From an uncultured Brevundimonas sp. (GTDB lineage Bacteria; Pseudomonadota; Alphaproteobacteria; Caulobacterales; Caulobacteraceae), in contig CAMLNT010000077.1 of NCBI GenBank assembly GCA_946481425.1, positions 1 to 10,624 on the forward strand: a stretch of DNA of 10,624 nucleotides, read 5' to 3'. Both the position numbers and the translations under genes were made by a program. The notes below the pieces were generated by a model that worked only from the letters and a program-made list of their open reading frames with translations, did not search any database and was not told where the DNA came from. Shown here piece by piece: positions 5,676-10,624 of this stretch (position 1 is its first letter; each line of letters begins with the position of its first letter).

Positions 5676-7490
5676 ATGTCCGTGCCCTCACCCAGACCGC
5701 GTATCGAGATTCCCGAACGGGACTCCGAGGATTGGGAACGCGCCATCGCCATGATGGGCCTGGACGCCCAGGTGCAGCTCCTGCCCTATGCGCTCGGCTT
5801 CTTCGGCATCTGTCTGCCGATCTTCGTGACCGCCGCCGGCTATGCGCCCAACGCCGTCTGGCTTGTGGCCTCGATGGGGCTCTACGCCTTCAACTGGGCC
5901 GTCTTCTACGCGATCATCGACTGGCGAAAGACGCATCAGCCGTCGCTCAGCAACCTGCGCCTGCACACGGCGGTGCACATCGCCGCGGGCCTGCTCTGGG
6001 CGATGGCGCTGCTCCAGACTTCATTCTTCGCCCAGGCCGCCGGACCGCTGGCGGAGATCCTGCTGGTTCTGTGCGTCGGGGGCGCGGTGGGCATCATCTT
6101 CTTCTCGTCGCCCAGCCTGCCCAGCCTGCTGCTCGTCGGGCCCACGGCCGCTGCCGGTCCGATCATCGCCCTGCGCTTCAACGCCGAAACGGCCACGACA
6201 GGCCTCTACTGCCTTTGCGGCACAGCGCTGGCCATGGCCCTGGCGCTCATCCTCAACAAGCATCTGCGCGGCCACTTCGCCATGGCGCTGGAACGCGAAG
6301 GCCTGATCATCGAGCGCGAAGGCGCCCTGACCGAGACCCGCAAGCTGGCCAAGTCCAAGTCCGACATCCTGGCCACCCTGTCCCACGAAATCCGCAACGG
6401 CCTGTCCGGCGTGGCCCATGTGCTGGCGGGCGCCCTTGGCGCCGGCTCGCGCGGCGCGCCGTCGCGGGATCAGCTCAAGGCCGCTCTCTCCGCCGCCCGC
6501 GACCTGGTCGAGGTCCTCGATGCAACCCTGGATTCGGAAGTCGCCGAATCCGGCCGCCTGGTCGTCCAGAAGCGCCCGCTCGACGCCGCCCAGCTGGTTC
6601 AGGACATCGCCATGCTCCACCGGGGCGCGGCGTCCACCAAGGGGCTCGAGATCCTGGCCCAGGTCGAGCCCGACCTGATCGACGCGCCCGGGATGGCCAT
6701 CGCCGACAGCGCCCGCGCGCGCCAGATCCTCAACAATCTCGTCGCCAACGCCGTCAAATACACCCTGCGCGGCCGCATCGAGCTTCGCGCCCGCCGTCCG
6801 CAGAACGGGATGGTCCGCATCGAGGTCGTCGACACTGGTCCAGGTCTGACGCCCGATGAACTCGCCCGCGCCTTCGAGCCGTTCGAGCGGGTCGCCCGCA
6901 CCGGCGCCGGCGTGCCGGGGGCCGGCCTGGGCCTGGCCCTGTCGCGCCGTCTCGCGGCCCTGATGGGCGGAAACTTGGGCGCCGAAAGCGCGCCCGGTGT
7001 CGGCTCGCGCTTTTGGCTCGAGCTGCCCTGGGATGAGGCCGCCAGCCTGCCCGAGCCCGTCGCCGCCCCCCGGCCCGCCGCGCCCGAGCGCTCCCTGCGC
7101 ATCCTTGTGGCCGAAGATGACGCTCTGAACGCCGCGATGCTGCGGGCTGTTCTCGAACAGCTCGGCCACAAGGTTCTCGCGGTCTCTGACGGGCGGCGCG
7201 GCCTGGAGCTGCTCCGGATGGGCGATCTCGACCTGATCATGGTCGACGGTCGCATGCCCGTCATGGATGGCCCTGAGATGATCCGGGCCCTGCGCGCCCT
7301 GCCGGCGCCACAGTGCAAGTTGCCGGTCGTGGCCGTAACCGGCGGGGACGCCGAGGAGGTAGAGGCCATGACCCTTGCCGGCGCTGACGCGGTGCTGCGC
7401 AAGCCCGTCACCGTCACAGCCGTCGCCCGCGCCGTCGCCGACGCCTCGGCGGGCCGCGAAAGCCCCGCGTGCGACCGCGCGGTCGCCTGA
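5676..7490 (+). CDS. Membrane hybrid sensor histidine kinase/response regulator
   Basis: 604 residues. The N-terminal sensor part has about six hydrophobic segments (roughly 35-53, 60-82, 97-117, 124-143, 147-167, 174-194) and no PAS or large periplasmic domain, so the signal may be sensed in the membrane. The DHp/HisKA domain has the SHEIRNGLSG box with phosphoacceptor H237. The HATPase domain shows the N box ILNNLVANAVKYT (353-363), G1 DTGPG (D386), F box FEPFER (400-405) and G2 GAGLGLAL (415-422). After a Pro/Ala linker (455-470) comes a receiver domain: acidic E480/D481/D482, phosphoacceptor D524 in VDGRMPVMDG, T555 and K576 in LRKP. The partner is unknown; an Hpt protein or regulator would be expected elsewhere. 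ATG 5676 has no ribosome site and sits in a TTGCGCAA palindrome. The next in-frame ATGs are at 5748 and 5751, so the start is uncertain. Confidence 0.93.
   Translation: MSVPSPRPRIEIPERDSEDWERAIAMMGLDAQVQLLPYALGFFGICLPIFVTAAGYAPNAVWLVASMGLYAFNWAVFYAIIDWRKTHQPSLSNLRLHTAVHIAAGLLWAMALLQTSFFAQAAGPLAEILLVLCVGGAVGIIFFSSPSLPSLLLVGPTAAAGPIIALRFNAETATTGLYCLCGTALAMALALILNKHLRGHFAMALEREGLIIEREGALTETRKLAKSKSDILATLSHEIRNGLSGVAHVLAGALGAGSRGAPSRDQLKAALSAARDLVEVLDATLDSEVAESGRLVVQKRPLDAAQLVQDIAMLHRGAASTKGLEILAQVEPDLIDAPGMAIADSARARQILNNLVANAVKYTLRGRIELRARRPQNGMVRIEVVDTGPGLTPDELARAFEPFERVARTGAGVPGAGLGLALSRRLAALMGGNLGAESAPGVGSRFWLELPWDEAASLPEPVAAPRPAAPERSLRILVAEDDALNAAMLRAVLEQLGHKVLAVSDGRRGLELLRMGDLDLIMVDGRMPVMDGPEMIRALRALPAPQCKLPVVAVTGGDAEEVEAMTLAGADAVLRKPVTVTAVARAVADASAGRESPACDRAVA
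7471..7486. repeat. 16-bp perfect palindrome at the kinase 3' end
   Basis: GCGACCGCGCGGTCGC reads identically on both strands. It covers the last codons of the histidine kinase gene and abuts the -35 of the next promoter. As RNA it could form a 6-bp stem with a GCGC loop, but no U-tract follows. It could be a weak terminator, an operator, or chance in GC-rich sequence. Confidence 0.5.
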
Positions 7491-7511
7491 CAGTCCAAAC
7501 GTCCCTAGATA
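7487..7511 (+). promoter_or_regulatory. Probable promoter of the ygfZ-like gene (leaderless start)
   Basis: CTGACAG (7487-7493) and CCTAGATA (7504-7511) are 10 bp apart. They match the Caulobacter housekeeping pattern TTGACGS-N10-14-GCTANA(A/T)C with a few deviations. Expected transcription start is about 7518, on the ATG itself. No Shine-Dalgarno sequence precedes the ATG. Confidence 0.5.
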
Positions 7512-7517
7512 GGCTCC

Positions 7518-8303
7518 ATGCCCGTCGCCCGCCTCGACAGCCGCGCCCTCATCGCCGTCTCTGGCCCCGACGCGCGCCCGTTCCTGCACAGCCTCCTGAC
7601 CCAGGATGTCGAATCGCTGACGCCCCGCGAGGTGCGCTACGCCGCCCTCCTCGGTCCGCAGGGGCGGCTACTGTTCGACCTGTTCCTCCATGCCGATGAT
7701 GACCGCATTCTGGTGGAATGCGCCGCCGGAAGCCGCACGGCACTGATCCAGCGGCTGACGATCTACAGGCTGCGAGCCGAGGTCGACCTGTCGCTCGACG
7801 AGCGTGGCGTCTTCGCGGCCTGGGGCGACGCCATGTCCGGGTGGCCGGCCGATCCGCGCCTGGAAGGCCTCGGTCGCCGCGCCGTCGGCGCCTTCGACGC
7901 CGATTCGACCGAAGCGGACTGGCGCACGCATCAGTTGGACCTCGGCGTCCCGGACGCAGAGGACTTCAAGCCGGACGCCGACTATCCGATCGAGATCGAT
8001 CTCGACCTGCTGAACGCCATCGACTTCCAGAAGGGTTGTTTCATCGGTCAGGAGACGACCTCCCGCATGAAACGGCGCGGGGTCATCAAGACGCGCTTGG
8101 TGCCGATTCGATTCGAGGGCGAAGCGCCGGCTTTCGGGACGGAAGTGCTGAACGGCGATCTGCGCGCCGGCGAAGTTCGCTCGGGCGGACCCGGCCGCGC
8201 CATGGCCCTGCTGAGGCTCGATCGCATCGCGGGCGACCTGTCCGTCAACGGGCGGCCCGCTGCGGCCGATCCCCCTGCCTGGCTAGGCCTGGACCGACCG
8301 TAG
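7518..8303 (+). CDS. ygfZ: YgfZ/GcvT-like (CAF17-type) Fe-S protein maintenance factor
   Basis: 261 residues. Members of this family bind folate and support assembly or repair of certain [4Fe-4S] enzymes, such as MiaB-type radical SAM proteins; they are cytoplasmic in bacteria. The signature K-G-C-[FY]-x-G-Q-E is present as QKGCFIGQETTSRMKRRG with C174, which is the essential cysteine in E. coli YgfZ. The N terminus (LDSRALIAVSGPDARPFLHSLLTQDVESL) and QGRLLFDLFLH are typical of the alphaproteobacterial, shorter form. ATG 7518 is 27 bp after the kinase stop with a promoter of its own. The 3' end overlaps the convergent methyltransferase gene by 21 bp. A radical SAM gene lies a few kb away, but no operon link is seen. 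Confidence 0.92.
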   Translation: MPVARLDSRALIAVSGPDARPFLHSLLTQDVESLTPREVRYAALLGPQGRLLFDLFLHADDDRILVECAAGSRTALIQRLTIYRLRAEVDLSLDERGVFAAWGDAMSGWPADPRLEGLGRRAVGAFDADSTEADWRTHQLDLGVPDAEDFKPDADYPIEIDLDLLNAIDFQKGCFIGQETTSRMKRRGVIKTRLVPIRFEGEAPAFGTEVLNGDLRAGEVRSGGPGRAMALLRLDRIAGDLSVNGRPAAADPPAWLGLDRP

Positions 8304-9083
8304 GTGATGCAGCGCGATCGCTCCGGCCGTCGCCACGTTCAACGAATCGAAACCCGGAGCCATCGGGATGCCGATCCTGCGGCACCGGCGCATCACGGAT
8401 TCAGGCAAGCCCGGCCCTTCGGCCCCGACGACCAGCGCCGTGGGGCCGATGGGCCGGAATGAAGCCAGCGACATTTCCGCCGATGGGGAGAGAGCGAGAG
8501 GCTCGTAGCCGGCCTCCACCAGCGCCTCCACCAGATCCGCGCCGCTCCCGCCTCTTGCAAAGGGCGTGATGAGCGCCGCGCCGACCGACACCCGGATTGC
8601 CTTGCGGTACAGGGGATCGCAGCAGGTCTCGTCCAGCAGCACCGCCCGCGCGCCGAACCCGGCCGCCGCCCTGAACAGCCCCCCCATATTGTCATGGTTG
8701 CCGACGCCAACGATCGCAAGAACGACATCGTGAGACGCTGGCTGTCCGATCGCCACGCCCACGCTGGCGGCGTCTCCTACCCGCCCAATGCCGAGTAGGC
8801 CGCGATGAATCGGAAAGCCGACGATCGCGTCCATGACGGCCTGGTCGGCCATATAGACGGTCGCCGCGCCGATGCCCGGAGCGTCCGCCAGAGCGTCCAG
8901 CCTGTTCCGGGCGACGAGAATGCTATCGCAGGCAAAGCGGCTTCGGGGACCGAGGAGATGGCGCAGCACCACCTCACCCTCGGCCACGAATCGGCCTTGC
9001 CTGCCGATCAGGTCGCGCTCGCGCACCTCCCGATAGTCGGCGATACGGGGGTCTTGCGGATTCGTTATCGGGATCGGCGTCAT
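8283..9083 (-). CDS. TrmH/SpoU-family (SPOUT) RNA 2'-O-methyltransferase
   Basis: 266 residues starting MTPIPITNPQDPRIADYREV. SAM-dependent ribose methylation of rRNA or tRNA is the family activity; the target nucleotide cannot be read from the sequence. The N-terminal part (FVAEGEVVLRHLL) resembles the SpoU substrate-binding domain. SPOUT motif 1 is NHDNMGGLFRAAAGFGA (N132, R138), motif 2 is VVGAEGPGLP (E222), and motif 3 is IPMAPGFDSLNVATAGAIALHHL (S247, N249), so the knot fold and catalytic residues look intact. The frame is open to 9152, but the first 23 codons would run through the CtrA box and the divergent promoter, and homologues start near the DPRI segment, so ATG 9083 is chosen. A -10-like TAGAAG (complement of 9110-9115) could start a transcript about 20 nt upstream. 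The TTAA of the CtrA box directly forms the TTAATG start context, so CtrA binding should repress it. Confidence 0.9.
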   Translation of the reverse strand: MTPIPITNPQDPRIADYREVRERDLIGRQGRFVAEGEVVLRHLLGPRSRFACDSILVARNRLDALADAPGIGAATVYMADQAVMDAIVGFPIHRGLLGIGRVGDAASVGVAIGQPASHDVVLAIVGVGNHDNMGGLFRAAAGFGARAVLLDETCCDPLYRKAIRVSVGAALITPFARGGSGADLVEALVEAGYEPLALSPSAEMSLASFRPIGPTALVVGAEGPGLPESVMRRCRRIGIPMAPGFDSLNVATAGAIALHHLRSVQA

Positions 9084-9097
9084 TAATCCGGGCTTAA
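9083..9097. promoter_or_regulatory. Perfect CtrA-binding box TTAA-N7-TTAA
   Basis: TTAATCCGGGCTTAA matches the consensus of the cell-cycle master regulator CtrA at all eight specified positions with the exact 7-bp spacer, and CCA follows the second half. On the plus strand it lies 16 bp before a -10-like TAGGCC, the position in which CtrA replaces a -35 in activated promoters. On the minus strand it overlaps the methyltransferase ATG. Confidence 0.75.
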
Positions 9098-9119
9098 CCA
9101 AATCAGCAGCTTCTAGGCC
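9094..9119 (+). promoter_or_regulatory. Putative CtrA-dependent promoter of the small RNA
   Basis: The distal TTAA of the CtrA box (9094-9097) takes the -35 position, and TAGGCC (9114-9119) is a plausible -10 after 16 bp. The predicted start is about 9126, which centres the CtrA box near -36. There is no recognisable TTGACA -35, as expected for an activator-dependent promoter. Confidence 0.5.
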
Positions 9120-9125
9120 ATGTCT

Positions 9126-9193
9126 TCTTCTCTCTTGGAGACACCCCATCACCAGACTTCACAAAGCCCGGCCGTCCGCCGGGCTCTTTTTTT
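9126..9193 (+). ncRNA. Candidate CtrA-activated small RNA (~68 nt)
   Basis: Between the CtrA-type promoter and a strong intrinsic terminator lie about 40 nt with no open reading frame that fits. There is no ATG, GTG or TTG at a suitable distance after the only Shine-Dalgarno-like GGAG (9137-9140). The predicted 5' end is pyrimidine-rich (TTCTTCTCTCTT, 9125-9136), of the sort that can pair with ribosome sites of target mRNAs. It may partly fold as TCTC-TTG-GAGA (9131-9141). A single-stranded middle (CACCCCATCACCAGACTTCACA) then leads into the terminator hairpin. No protein gene on this strand needs the terminator, because the nearest upstream plus-strand gene ends at 8303. I do not recognise it as a named RNA family. 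Start and end are predicted from sequence only. Confidence 0.5.
9165..9193 (+). terminator. Rho-independent terminator
   Basis: AGCCCGGC (9165-9172) pairs perfectly with GCCGGGCT (9178-9185) around a CGTCC loop and is followed by C and seven T (9187-9193). This is the clearest intrinsic terminator in the window. It is oriented on the plus strand, upstream of the tRNA gene promoter. Confidence 0.85.
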
Positions 9194-9201
9194 GCGGGCG
9201 C

Positions 9202-9231
9202 TTGCGTCCGCGAACAGGAGGCTGCTATAGG
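9202..9231 (+). promoter_or_regulatory. Probable tRNA-Asn promoter
   Basis: TTGCGT (9202-9207), an 18-bp spacer, then TATAGG (9226-9231) inside GCTATAGG. A start near 9238 would leave about 15 nt of 5' leader for RNase P to remove. Confidence 0.5.
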
Positions 9232-9252
9232 CCCGCCTCCGATGAGCCCTGA

Positions 9253-9327
9253 TCCGCGGTAGCTCAGTGGTAGAGCAGCCGACTGTTAATCGGCTGGTCG
9301 TAGGTTCGAATCCTACCCGCGGAGCCA
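9253..9327 (+). tRNA. tRNA-Asn (anticodon GTT), CCA encoded
   Basis: The full cloverleaf can be read. The acceptor TCCGCGG (9253-9259) pairs with CCGCGGA (9317-9323). The D arm is GCTC/GAGC with AGTGGTA. The anticodon stem GCCGA/TCGGC encloses loop CTGTTAA with anticodon GTT at 9285-9287. The T arm GTAGG-TTCGAAT-CCTAC is complete. The discriminator base is G9324, and CCA is encoded at 9325-9327. It stands alone, with no further tRNA in the window. Downstream is only a weak mismatched hairpin (CCG-c-CTCA / TGAG-c-CGG, 9340-9358) without a T-run as a possible end point. Confidence 0.97.
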
Positions 9328-9401
9328 TCGGCCCTCCTTCCGCCTCAAGCTGAGCCGGGAAATTCAAGAAAATCAGTGCGATAAATAGCCGCGCGGCGCC
9401 C

Positions 9402-9430
9402 TTGACCATTCGAGGTCTCGCGGATAGGTT
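9402..9430 (+). promoter_or_regulatory. Probable promoter of the F0 ATP synthase operon
   Basis: TTGACC (9402-9407), exactly 17 bp, then TAGGTT (9425-9430). This is the best -35/-10 pair in the window. The start would be near 9437, giving a leader of about 50 nt before atpI, in which CCCC (9448-9451) and GGGG (9467-9470) could pair. Confidence 0.6.
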
Positions 9431-9487
9431 CCGCGCCGATTTCAGACCCCCTCCGGCGTTCGCGTCGGGGCGCTGAGCGGCAACCTA

Positions 9488-9850
9488 ATGTCCATGTCAC
9501 CTGAATCACGCGAAGAGGCGATCAAACGCCTCAACGAGCAGGCTGACGCTTTGGAGCGCCGGACGGAAAACCGTCTCGCTCAGGAGCTCGCCGGACAGAA
9601 GGCGGCTGGCCAGGCCTGGAAGATCATCGCCGATCTGTTCGGCGGCGTTCTGGTGGGCATCGCGCTCGGGTTTGGCGTGGACTACGTGGCCGGCACCTCG
9701 CCGGTCGGCATCATCGGCGGCGTCCTCGTGGGCTTCGCCATCTCGGTCTGGATGGCCTGGCGCACCGCCAAGCGCATTCAGGCCGAAGCAGAAGCATCCG
9801 GGGTTCGGCCGCAGGCCGTTCCCTTCGACGACGAAGAAGAAGACGCTTAA
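9488..9850 (+). CDS. atpI: ATP synthase accessory protein AtpI
   Basis: 120-residue small inner-membrane protein at the head of the F0 operon. AtpI is thought to help assemble the c-ring; it is usually not essential. The polar helical N terminus (about 1-44, EEAIKRLNEQADALERRTENRLAQE) could form a coiled coil. Two transmembrane segments follow (about 45-66, FGGVLVGIALGFGVDYV, and about 72-92, PVGIIGGVLVGFAISVWMA). The second starts after a short loop and carries the glycine-rich pattern of the family, and the tail is acidic (FDDEEEDA). Starts at ATG 9488 and ATG 9494 are both possible; the upstream ribosome site is weak (GAGCGG). atpB begins 5 bp after its stop, so the two are cotranscribed. 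Confidence 0.92.
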   Translation: MSMSPESREEAIKRLNEQADALERRTENRLAQELAGQKAAGQAWKIIADLFGGVLVGIALGFGVDYVAGTSPVGIIGGVLVGFAISVWMAWRTAKRIQAEAEASGVRPQAVPFDDEEEDA

Positions 9851-9855
9851 GGCAG

Positions 9856-10624
9856 ATGGCTGATCCGCTTCACCAGTTCCAGATCCAGAAGATCGTCGAT
9901 CTTCCGGACGTCACCCTGCCCGTTCTCGGCACGGTCGACCTGGCCATCACGAACTCGCACGTGGCGATGACCATCGCCTTCGTGATCGTGGTCGGCTTCC
10001 TGACCCTGGTGACCTCGGGCGCCAAGGTCGTGCCGGGCCGCCTTCAGACGGTCGGCGAGACGCTGTTCGGCATGATCGACGGCATGACTGAGTCGATTAT
10101 CGGCCATGACGGCAAGAAGTACTTCCCGTTCGTCTTCACGATCTTCCTGTTCATCCTCGGCATGAACCTGCTCGGCATGTTCCTGTCCTTCACCGCCACC
10201 TCGCAGCTGGCCGTGACCGCGACCTTCGCCGTTCTGACTTTCGGCCTGGTGCTGATCGTGGGCTTCGTGAAGAACGGCCTGGGCTTCTTCTCCCTGTTCT
10301 GGCCGACCGGCGCTCCGCTGGTCATGCGCCCGGTGGTGGGCCTGATCGAGTTCTTCTCGTTCCTGCTTCGCCCGATCACCCTGATGCTTCGTCTGTTCGG
10401 CAACATGATGGGCGGTCACATCGCCCTGAAGGTCTTCGCCGGCTTCGTCGCCACCGCCGCCGTCGGCGCCGCGGGTCTGGCGGGCATCTTCATTCTTCCG
10501 CTCTCGCTGGGCATGACCGTGGGTCTGACCGCGCTTGAGTTCCTCGTGGCCTTCCTTCAGGCCTTCGTGTTCGCCGTTCTGACCTGCATCTACCTCAACG
10601 ATGTGGTCAACCTGGGCCACGGCC
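9856..10624 (+). CDS. atpB: F0F1 ATP synthase subunit a (AtpB), cut by window end
   Basis: Integral membrane stator subunit of F0 that provides the proton half-channels beside the c-ring. The ATG at 9856 follows the atpI stop by 5 bp, with AAGG overlapping that stop. 256 codons are visible without a stop, so only the last few are probably missing. The sequence starts MADPLHQFQIQKIVDL and contains 5-6 hydrophobic spans (about 36-53, 88-111, 117-137, 157-172, 197-218, 223-247). The essential arginine that faces the c-ring carboxylate (R210 in E. coli) is R179 in the motif LMLRLFGNMMGGHI (codon 10390-10392). The C-terminal helix ALEFLVAFLQAFVFAVLTCIYLND is typical. atpE and atpF would be expected next. 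Confidence 0.96.
   Translation, partial: MADPLHQFQIQKIVDLPDVTLPVLGTVDLAITNSHVAMTIAFVIVVGFLTLVTSGAKVVPGRLQTVGETLFGMIDGMTESIIGHDGKKYFPFVFTIFLFILGMNLLGMFLSFTATSQLAVTATFAVLTFGLVLIVGFVKNGLGFFSLFWPTGAPLVMRPVVGLIEFFSFLLRPITLMLRLFGNMMGGHIALKVFAGFVATAAVGAAGLAGIFILPLSLGMTVGLTALEFLVAFLQAFVFAVLTCIYLNDVVNLGHG

Noticed and set aside
6021..7589. 522-codon minus-strand ORF opposite the histidine kinase
   Set aside because: A low-complexity Gly/Ala/Asp/Gln-rich shadow. The plus strand carries all kinase and receiver motifs.
9120..9230. 36-codon plus-strand ORF starting MSSSLLETPHHQTS
   Set aside because: Its ATG lies upstream of the predicted transcription start, it has no ribosome site, and it reads through the intrinsic terminator and the tRNA promoter.
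9149..9409. 86-codon minus-strand ORF containing PRVGFEPTTSRLTVGCSTTELPRI
   Set aside because: This is the well-known spurious translation of the antisense strand of a tRNA gene, and it spans tRNA-Asn and the terminator.
9847..10620. 257-codon minus-strand ORF opposite atpB
   Set aside because: A His/Glu/Asp/Gln-rich antisense shadow of a membrane protein gene. The true gene is atpB, which runs off the window on the plus strand.

Overview
This is a GC-rich, gene-dense chromosomal window with strong preference for C- or G-ending codons. It most likely comes from an alphaproteobacterium of the Caulobacterales, and Brevundimonas-like gene content fits best. Supporting signs are an atpI-atpB start of a separate F0 operon, a DUF2336 protein, Caulobacter-style promoters (TTGAC(G) followed by a CTANA(A/T)-like -10), and a perfect CtrA box (TTAA-N7-TTAA). 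The taxon is inferred from content, not from a database match.

Layout. (1) 1-1920: 3' part of metB (cystathionine gamma-synthase), then a homoserine dehydrogenase gene (hom). The two form a short methionine-branch operon comparable to E. coli metBL, but the hom product has only a short, degenerate leader where MetL carries an aspartokinase. (2) 1954-4181: ychF (translation-associated ATPase), then a PA0069/SplB-like radical SAM gene with its own probable leaderless promoter. (3) 4182-4413: spacer holding a possible 24-codon ORF with a Shine-Dalgarno site and several mutually complementary GGTCGACC motifs. (4) 4414-7490: a DUF2336 gene on the minus strand, divergent from a six-TM hybrid histidine kinase/response regulator gene. 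(5) 7518-9083: ygfZ-like gene (probably leaderless), convergent with and overlapping by 21 bp a TrmH/SpoU-type RNA methyltransferase gene. (6) 9083-9327: a perfect CtrA box sits on the methyltransferase start codon. Facing the other way, a -10 element, about 68 nt of apparently noncoding sequence and a strong intrinsic terminator follow, and then tRNA-Asn(GTT). (7) 9402-10624: a good sigma-70-type promoter, atpI, and atpB running off the window.

Most of the window is housekeeping. The most interesting part is 9083-9193, which looks like a CtrA-activated small RNA with a pyrimidine-rich 5' end and its own terminator, divergent from an RNA methyltransferase gene whose start codon lies inside the same CtrA box. 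Secondary points are the apparent aspartokinase relic on hom, an imperfect 22-bp tandem repeat of odd composition inside hom, and the small ORF/hairpin locus at 4329-4403.
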